From assembly GCA_028290325.1 (NCBI GenBank), contig JAQGJY010000257.1:1-10984 (forward strand): a stretch of DNA of 10,984 nt. The letters run 5' to 3'. Every line of letters begins with the position of its first letter. The stretch's first letter is position 1. The stretch is from Tardiphaga sp. (GTDB lineage: Bacteria; Pseudomonadota; Alphaproteobacteria; Rhizobiales; Xanthobacteraceae). The notes beneath the pieces are model-generated. The model saw only the letters and a list, made by a program, of their open reading frames with translations, did no database searches and was not told where the DNA came from. Made by a program: the position numbers and the translations under genes. Positions 7,013-10,984 of the stretch are shown here, in pieces.

Positions 7013-7789
7013 ATGGCCAATAAAGTCAAAGACACCTGGGCAGCCGGCAAGGTCGTCGTCAATGCGTGGCTCGCGATCCCGTCGGGCTTCTCCGCCGAAG
7101 TCATGGCGCAATGCGGCTTCGACAGCGTCACCGTCGATATCCAGCACGGCGTGCAGGATTACATGTCGATGGTGCAATGCTTTCAGGCAATGAACGGCCA
7201 TCCGGTGACGCCGATGGTCCGCGTGCCATGGAATGAGCCGGGCATCATCGGCAAGGTGCTGGATGGCGGCGCGCAGGGCGTGATCTGTCCGATGATCAAC
7301 ACCAAGCAGGAAGCCGAGAACTTCGTGCAATATTGCAAATATCCGCCGAACGGCACGCGCAGCAACGGCCCTATCCGCGCCGGGCTTTATGGCTCCGGCG
7401 GCACCTATCAGGACACGGCCAACGCCGAGACATTGTGCATCCCGATGCTGGAAACGCGCACCGCGATCGAGAACATGGAAGCCATCCTTGATGTCGAGGG
7501 CGTCGCCGGCGTCTATGTCGGGCCATCCGACCTGGGCTTCTCCTACGGCCTGGCGCCGAAGCTCGACCGCGAGGAACCGGAGATCCTGAAGATCTACGAC
7601 AAGCTGATCAAGGAATGCGACAAGCGCGGCATCTTCCCCGGCATCCATTGCTCGGGGCCGGCCGGTGCGACCAGGAATATCGGCATGGGCTTCAAGCTCG
7701 TGACGCTGCTTAACGACAGCGGCATCATGGCGACAGCCGCGAAATCGTGGGTCGCCGACACGCGCAAGGGCTCGGGCGGAAAAGCCTAA
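7013..7789 (+). CDS. HpcH/HpaI-family class II aldolase (4-hydroxy-2-oxoacid / 2-dehydro-3-deoxy-acid aldolase type)
   Basis: Predicted metal-dependent cytoplasmic aldolase of 258 residues that cleaves a 4-hydroxy-2-oxo acid to pyruvate plus an aldehyde, as HpaI, GarL and RhmA do. Residues important in E. coli HpaI are present at nearly the same numbers: Asp42, His45 (in VDIQHG), Arg70 (in PMVRVPWNEP), Asp84, and metal ligands Glu147 (in IPMLET) and Asp173 (in VYVGPSDLG). The usual Glu before the catalytic His (GEH) is Gln44 here, and the substrate-side loop IRAGLYGSGGTYQDTAN (121-137) differs from the RASRWG-type loop of HpaI, so the acceptor aldehyde probably differs. AAAGGA at 6998-7003 lies 9 bases before the ATG. 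In E. coli, garL-type aldolases act right after a GarD dehydratase, a homologue of which lies downstream here. The family call is secure; the substrate is inferred. Confidence 0.92.
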   Translation: MANKVKDTWAAGKVVVNAWLAIPSGFSAEVMAQCGFDSVTVDIQHGVQDYMSMVQCFQAMNGHPVTPMVRVPWNEPGIIGKVLDGGAQGVICPMINTKQEAENFVQYCKYPPNGTRSNGPIRAGLYGSGGTYQDTANAETLCIPMLETRTAIENMEAILDVEGVAGVYVGPSDLGFSYGLAPKLDREEPEILKIYDKLIKECDKRGIFPGIHCSGPAGATRNIGMGFKLVTLLNDSGIMATAAKSWVADTRKGSGGKA

Positions 7790-7798
7790 AAGCCCAAA

Positions 7799-7875
7799 CG
7801 TCACTCCGGGCCGCGAAGCGCGTTAGCGCCAGCGAAATCCGATGTGCAATCGCGCATCGGAGAATCTCCCCGTGT
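7799..7875 (+). repeat. Truncated copy of a palindromic intergenic repeat
   Basis: Starts CGTCACTCCGGGC just after the aldolase stop and contains the stem CCGATGTGC (7839-7847) / GCGCATCGG (7852-7860), 9 bp with one G-T wobble and loop AATC, then GAGAATCTC. From memory this is the left half of a common Bradyrhizobium/Rhodopseudomonas element whose right half ends in a CCGGAATGAC-type arm; that right arm is missing here. It lies at the end of two convergent genes. Confidence 0.55.
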
Positions 7876-7889
7876 TCATCTCGACCAGA

Positions 7890-7929
7890 TTCGGGGGCTC
7901 GTCCGGCCAGTGCCGTCCGAGCCCCCGAA
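7890..7929. terminator. Large hairpin between convergent aldolase and amidase genes (possible bidirectional terminator)
   Basis: TTCGGGGGCTCG (7890-7901) pairs perfectly with CGAGCCCCCGAA (7918-7929). Inside, CGGC/GCCG (7904-7907, 7912-7915) forms a second stem around CAGT, separated by a symmetric TC/TC internal loop. It lies 20 bases beyond the amidase stop and 100 beyond the aldolase stop. No T run follows on either strand, so termination may need Rho, or the hairpin may only protect 3' ends. Confidence 0.5.
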
Positions 7930-7948
7930 CGACGGAAGCTTCGAAGCA

Positions 7949-8989
7949 TCACCGATCGTTCAGCATGCCCTCATGCGGCAATCCCTCGATCGGGCATTCC
8001 TCGACGCCGACGGTGGTGCGCGTGAACGCCTCGACATTCTCGCGGGCCTTGTCGGGATCGTTGACCCAGTTGGCGTAGAAATCGAACGGGCACGCCGCGA
8101 CGCCCTTGTTGCTCTCGCCGGAATTGATCGTGCCGGTATAGCCGCGATGCAGCAGCTTGAAGAGATGGTTCTCCGATTGCCCGGTGCGGCGGGCGTCGCG
8201 GATCAGCGACTTCGACAAAGCCGCGTATTGGATGCCGTAATCCTCCTCGCCGCATTCGCCGAGCGTGCGGCCGTCGAAGCCGATGATCGCTGAATGGCCG
8301 AAATACGAATAGACACCGTCGAAGCCCGACGCATTGGCGACGGCGACATAGGTGTTGTTGGCCCAGGCCATCGCCTTGGCCATCAAGACCTGCTGATCCT
8401 TGGCGGGATACATGTAGCCCTGACAGCGCACGATCAGTTCGGCGCCTTTCATCGCGCAATCGCGCCAGATTTCGGGATAGTTGCCGTCGTCGCAGATGAT
8501 CAGCGAGACCTTGAGGCCTTTCGGCCCGTCGGACACATAGGTGCAGTTGCCGGGATACCAGCCTTCGATCGGCACCCATGGCATGATCTTGCGATATTTC
8601 TGCACGATCTCGCCCTGATCGTTCATCAGGATCAAGGTGTTGTACGGCGCTTTGTGCGGATGTTGCTCGTGGCGCTCGCCGGTCAGCGAGAACACGCCCC
8701 AGACCTTGGCCTTGCGGCAGGCGGCGGCGAAAATCTCGGTCTCCTCGCCGGGCACCTGCGACGCGGTGTCGTACATCTCCTGCGAGTCGTACATGATGCC
8801 CTGCGTCGAATATTCCGGGAAGATCACGAGGTCCATGCCCGGCAGGCCGGTCTTCATGCCGACGATCATGTCGGCGATGTTCTGGGCGTTGGCCAGCACC
8901 TCGGCCTTGGTATGCAGCCGGGGCATCTTGTAATTCACGACAGCGACGCCGACCGTGTCCTTGCTGGATGAAATATCGCCGTGATGCAT
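7949..8989 (-). CDS. amiE: Aliphatic amidase (acylamide amidohydrolase, EC 3.5.1.4)
   Basis: Nitrilase-superfamily enzyme hydrolysing short aliphatic amides to carboxylic acid and ammonia in the cytoplasm. With the start at 8989 it has 346 residues, the same length as Pseudomonas aeruginosa AmiE, and begins MHHGDISSSKDTVGVAVVNY, nearly the same as that protein. The catalytic triad falls at the reference positions: Glu59 (FPEYST), Lys134 (KYRKIMPW) and Cys166 (LIICDDGNYPEIWRDCAMKGAE). The same frame is open 44 codons further upstream to 9121, but that stretch is basic and unlike the family; the 8989 ATG has GGAG (plus-strand CTCC at 8999-9002) 9 bases upstream. It lies on the opposite strand between aldolase and dehydratase genes, convergent with the first and divergent from the second. 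The related formamidase AmiF is less likely given length and N-terminus. Confidence 0.96.
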   Translation of the reverse strand: MHHGDISSSKDTVGVAVVNYKMPRLHTKAEVLANAQNIADMIVGMKTGLPGMDLVIFPEYSTQGIMYDSQEMYDTASQVPGEETEIFAAACRKAKVWGVFSLTGERHEQHPHKAPYNTLILMNDQGEIVQKYRKIMPWVPIEGWYPGNCTYVSDGPKGLKVSLIICDDGNYPEIWRDCAMKGAELIVRCQGYMYPAKDQQVLMAKAMAWANNTYVAVANASGFDGVYSYFGHSAIIGFDGRTLGECGEEDYGIQYAALSKSLIRDARRTGQSENHLFKLLHRGYTGTINSGESNKGVAACPFDFYANWVNDPDKARENVEAFTRTTVGVEECPIEGLPHEGMLNDR

Positions 8990-9145
8990 CGTGATGATCT
9001 CCGTTCGGCGGTGATCCTGTGCCGTCAAACGACCAGCGGCCATACGTGGATTTACGCATGCGCCGATAGGCGGCGATGTTCCCGATTGCCGTCGCGGTCG
9101 CTTCGGCGCACGATGGGTCAAATCGTGTCCCGCCGAGGAATCGCC
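8990..9145. promoter_or_regulatory. Divergent promoter region between amiE and the dehydratase gene
   Basis: A 156-base gap between two genes read outward, which must hold start signals for both. I see the amiE ribosome site (plus-strand CTCC at 8999-9002), an 8-base palindrome CGCATGCG at 9055-9062, and the dehydratase ribosome site GAGGA ending about 6 bases before its ATG. No convincing -35/-10 pair was found on either strand. Confidence 0.5.
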
Positions 9146-10696
9146 ATGTCAGCTTTGGATTTGCCAGCATCCGCCAGCCCGTCTCCCGTCATCCGGCTGC
9201 ATGCCGACGATGCCGTTTTGATCGCGCGCACCTCGCTGATGCCCGGCGTCGAGGTCGCGCCCGGAATCGTCACCACGGACCGTATTCCGGCCGGCCACAA
9301 GGTCGCGATCCGGCCGATCGCCATCAACGAACCGATCATCCGCTACGGCCAGATCATCGGCTTCGCGACGCAGCCGATCGCGGCCGGCCAGCACATCCAC
9401 ACGCATAATTGCGGCATGGGCGATTTCGCGCGCGATTATGCCTTCGGCGTCGATGTCAAACCGACGCCGAATTTCGATTTGCCGGCGACGTTCATGGGCA
9501 TCAGGCGTGACGACGCCCGCGTCGCCACGCGCAATTACATCTGCATTCTCACCAGTGTGAACTGCAGCGCCCATGTCGCCAGCATGGTCGCCGACGTGTT
9601 CAAGAAAAATCCCTTCACCGGGCACAATCCGCTCGCCGATTTTCCCAACGTCGATGGCGTCGTGGCGCTGACGCACAAGACCGGTTGCGGCATGACGCAG
9701 GATGAGCCGCTCACGCTTTTGAGGCGCACGCTCGGCGGCTATGCGCGGCATGTGAATTTTTCCGCCGTCGTCGTGCTCGGGCTGGGTTGCGAGATCAACC
9801 AGATCGGCGGGTTGATGCAGGAGCAGAAACTCGCCGGCCGCCTGCGCGAGATGCAGATTCAGGAGATCGGCGGCACCCGCAAGACCACCGAGGCCGGCGT
9901 CGCCTTCGTGCGCGAGGCGCTGACCGACGCCAACAAAGTCAGGCGCGAGGAGGTCAGCGCCAGCGAACTGATCGTGGCGCTGCAATGCGGCGGCTCGGAC
10001 GGCTATTCGGGTATTTCAGCAAACCCTGCATTAGGCGCGGCGAGCGATCTCTTGGTGCGGCATGGCGGCACGGTGATCCTGTCGGAAACGCCGGAGACCT
10101 ATGGCGCCGAACATCTGCTGACGCGCCGCGCGGTGTCGCGTGAGGTCGGCGAAAAACTGGTTGGTCTGATGCGCTGGTGGGAGGCTTATTGCGAGCGCGA
10201 GGGCGCCGAAATGAACGCCAATCCGAGCCCCGGCAACAAGGCCGGCGGCCTCACCACCATTCTGGAAAAGTCGCTCGGCGCGATGGCGAAAGCCGGCAGC
10301 ACCAATCTGGTCGATGTGCTGAATTATGCCGAGGCCGTCACCAAGAAGGGCTTCGTCTTTATGGATACGCCCGGCTACGACCCGGTGGCGGCGACCGGGC
10401 AGGTGGCGGGCGGGGCGAATCTGGTTTGCTTCACCACCGGGCGCGGCAGCGTGTTCGGCTGCAAGCCGGCGCCATCGATCAAGCTCGCCACCAACACGCC
10501 GATGTTCAAGCGCATGGAAGAGGATATGGACATCAATTGCGGCACCATCCTCGACGGCGACGAAAGCGTCCAGGACTGCGGCCAGCGCATCTTCGAGCTG
10601 ATGCTGAAAACAGCTTCGGGTGAGCCGACCAAAAGCGAGAGCTTCGATTTCGGCGGCGCCGAATTCGCGCCGTGGGTGCTCGGCGCGACGATGTGA
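9146..10696 (+). CDS. UxaA/GarD-family acidic sugar dehydratase (altronate/galactarate dehydratase type) with N-terminal SAF domain
   Basis: Predicted cytoplasmic metal-dependent lyase of 516 residues that dehydrates a sugar acid to a 2-keto-3-deoxy acid. Residues about 15-90 form a SAF domain (GHKVAIRPI, IIRYGQIIGFAT, HIHTHN at 83-88). The catalytic part carries family signatures: THKTGCG (176-182), GLGCE (212-216), LQCGGSDGYSGISANPALG with Cys281, NPSPGNKAGG (359-368), TTGRG, and MDINCGTILDG. Length is between E. coli UxaA (495) and GarD (523); segments such as ASDLLVRHGGTV and LLTRRAVSREVGEKL look closer to GarD. Start at 9146 is set by GAGGA just upstream and by the family N-terminus; the frame is open to 8981, but the extra 55 residues are basic and not family-like. 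Sulfolactate sulfo-lyase belongs to the same superfamily but usually comes as two proteins. Exact substrate is unknown. Confidence 0.92.
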   Translation: MSALDLPASASPSPVIRLHADDAVLIARTSLMPGVEVAPGIVTTDRIPAGHKVAIRPIAINEPIIRYGQIIGFATQPIAAGQHIHTHNCGMGDFARDYAFGVDVKPTPNFDLPATFMGIRRDDARVATRNYICILTSVNCSAHVASMVADVFKKNPFTGHNPLADFPNVDGVVALTHKTGCGMTQDEPLTLLRRTLGGYARHVNFSAVVVLGLGCEINQIGGLMQEQKLAGRLREMQIQEIGGTRKTTEAGVAFVREALTDANKVRREEVSASELIVALQCGGSDGYSGISANPALGAASDLLVRHGGTVILSETPETYGAEHLLTRRAVSREVGEKLVGLMRWWEAYCEREGAEMNANPSPGNKAGGLTTILEKSLGAMAKAGSTNLVDVLNYAEAVTKKGFVFMDTPGYDPVAATGQVAGGANLVCFTTGRGSVFGCKPAPSIKLATNTPMFKRMEEDMDINCGTILDGDESVQDCGQRIFELMLKTASGEPTKSESFDFGGAEFAPWVLGATM

Positions 10697-10700
10697 TGCA

Positions 10701-10718
10701 CAGGCGCGGCATCGCCTG
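10701..10718 (+). promoter_or_regulatory. Short hairpin just after the dehydratase stop
   Basis: CAGGCG (10701-10706) pairs with CGCCTG (10713-10718) around a 6-base loop, 4 bases after the stop codon. It is not followed by a T run. It may contribute to 3'-end formation, but a stem this short in GC-rich DNA can be chance. Confidence 0.3.
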
Positions 10719-10727
10719 ATTGGCTGC

Positions 10728-10830
10728 CGTCATCCCGGCGAGGCGGGCAACCAGGATCTCGTGCGGTCGATGTTCTCGGCTATGATCGTCAGGGAATACT
10801 GGACCATCCGCCTTCGCGGATCGTGACCGC
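10728..10830 (+). repeat. Degenerate palindromic intergenic repeat
   Basis: Begins CGTCATCCCGGCGAGGCGGG and ends with AATACTGGACCATCCGCC...GCGGATCGTGAC, including a perfect ATCCGC/GCGGAT stem with a 4-base loop at 10806-10821. From memory the two ends match a dispersed Bradyrhizobiaceae element of the form CATCCCCGGCGAAG...TACTGGATC...GATGACG. The middle is diverged. Together with the copies at 5551, 6865 and 7799, it shows that nearly every larger gap in this window carries such an element. Confidence 0.5.
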
Positions 10831-10873
10831 CGCGCGCGTAGCCATGCGCGCCACGCGAACCCCGCCCAGCCAT

Positions 10874-10895
10874 CGGGCAGCCGCTGCCCGTTGTT
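10874..10895 (+). terminator. Probable intrinsic terminator downstream of the dehydratase gene
   Basis: CGGGCAG (10874-10880) and CTGCCCG (10884-10890) form a perfect 7-bp stem with a 3-base loop, followed directly by TTGTTAATGCTT. This is the only hairpin in the window with a T-rich tail. It lies about 180 bases after the dehydratase stop and 60 before the next start. Confidence 0.5.
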
Positions 10896-10956
10896 AATGC
10901 TTGCCCCAGTTCAGTCCCGGTGTTCTGCTCAAAAAAGCTGCTGGAGTTATCAATCT

Positions 10957-10984
10957 GTGTCGATCTTCGTCGCCCTGCACCACG
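10957..10984 (+). CDS. Partial 5' end of a probable transglutaminase-like protein
   Basis: A GTG at 10957 opens a frame reading MSIFVALHH, cut by the window edge after nine codons. GGAG at 10943-10946 lies 10 bases upstream. The opening resembles the start I remember for large transglutaminase-like proteins with a DUF2126 region (MSI.VALHHVTHYRYDRPV type). Only nine residues support this, so the identity is a guess from pattern memory; that a gene starts here is more likely than its name. Confidence 0.45.

Noticed and set aside
5736..7013. 425-codon minus-strand open frame
   Set aside because: Antisense to the Ldh_2 gene; Arg/His/Asp-rich and no family pattern.
6861..7193. 110-codon plus-strand open frame before and into the aldolase gene
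   Set aside because: Covers the repeat region and then a wrong frame of the aldolase; no ribosome site or family pattern.
8294..8971. Plus-strand open frame opposite amiE
   Set aside because: Mirror of amiE codons; no domain seen.
8990..9121. 44-codon upstream extension of amiE
   Set aside because: Basic, non-conserved; the 8989 ATG gives exactly the family length and N-terminus and has a ribosome site.
8981..9145. 55-codon upstream extension of the dehydratase
   Set aside because: Overlaps the amiE start, is Arg/Ser-rich and lacks family similarity; the 9146 ATG has GAGGA upstream.
7971..9170. 399-codon minus-strand frame overlapping amiE
   Set aside because: Same strand as amiE but a different frame, with Arg-rich low-complexity translation; amiE matches its family from end to end.

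Overview
The window is GC-rich (roughly 60-65 %) bacterial chromosome with dense coding, codons ending in G/C, a Tat-type signal on an ABC binding protein and several degenerate palindromic intergenic repeats. From memory these repeats resemble those of Bradyrhizobium, Rhodopseudomonas and relatives, so an alphaproteobacterium of the Nitrobacteraceae/Bradyrhizobiaceae group is the best guess. No rRNA, tRNA, CRISPR array, transposase or phage gene was seen.

Layout. 6-500 (+): HpaR-like MarR regulator, possibly the end of an upstream unit. 501-759: leader with a candidate promoter. 760-5510 (+): a complete branched-chain-amino-acid-type (LIV/HAAT) ABC importer, consisting of a Tat-exported binding protein, LivH permease, a natural LivM-LivG permease/ATPase fusion, and LivF ATPase; the last three overlap by 1-4 bases. 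5511-5726: a multi-hairpin palindromic repeat. 5727-6812 (+): Ldh_2-family NAD(P)-dependent 2-hydroxyacid dehydrogenase. 6813-7012: further repeats and a perfect hairpin. 7013-7789 (+): HpcH/HpaI-family class II aldolase. 7790-7948: truncated repeat plus a large hairpin between convergent genes. 7949-8989 (-): AmiE aliphatic amidase. 8990-9145: divergent promoter region. 9146-10696 (+): UxaA/GarD-family acidic-sugar dehydratase with an N-terminal SAF domain. 10697-10956: repeat and a terminator-like hairpin. 10957-end (+): the first codons of what looks like a transglutaminase-like protein.

How the genes may work together (inference). A dehydratase of the galactarate/altronate family, a class II aldolase of the GarL/HpaI family and a 2-hydroxyacid dehydrogenase form a logical route: dehydration of an aldarate or aldonate to a 2-keto-3-deoxy acid, retro-aldol cleavage to pyruvate plus an aldehyde, and oxidoreduction of a 2-hydroxy/2-oxo acid. 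The LIV-type importer would bring in the substrate. The amidase lies on the opposite strand between aldolase and dehydratase, and is either an insertion or supplies the acid by hydrolysing an amide. The substrate cannot be read from the sequence; an aromatic-acid substrate (suggested by the HpaR-like regulator) or a sulfolactate-type substrate remain alternatives.
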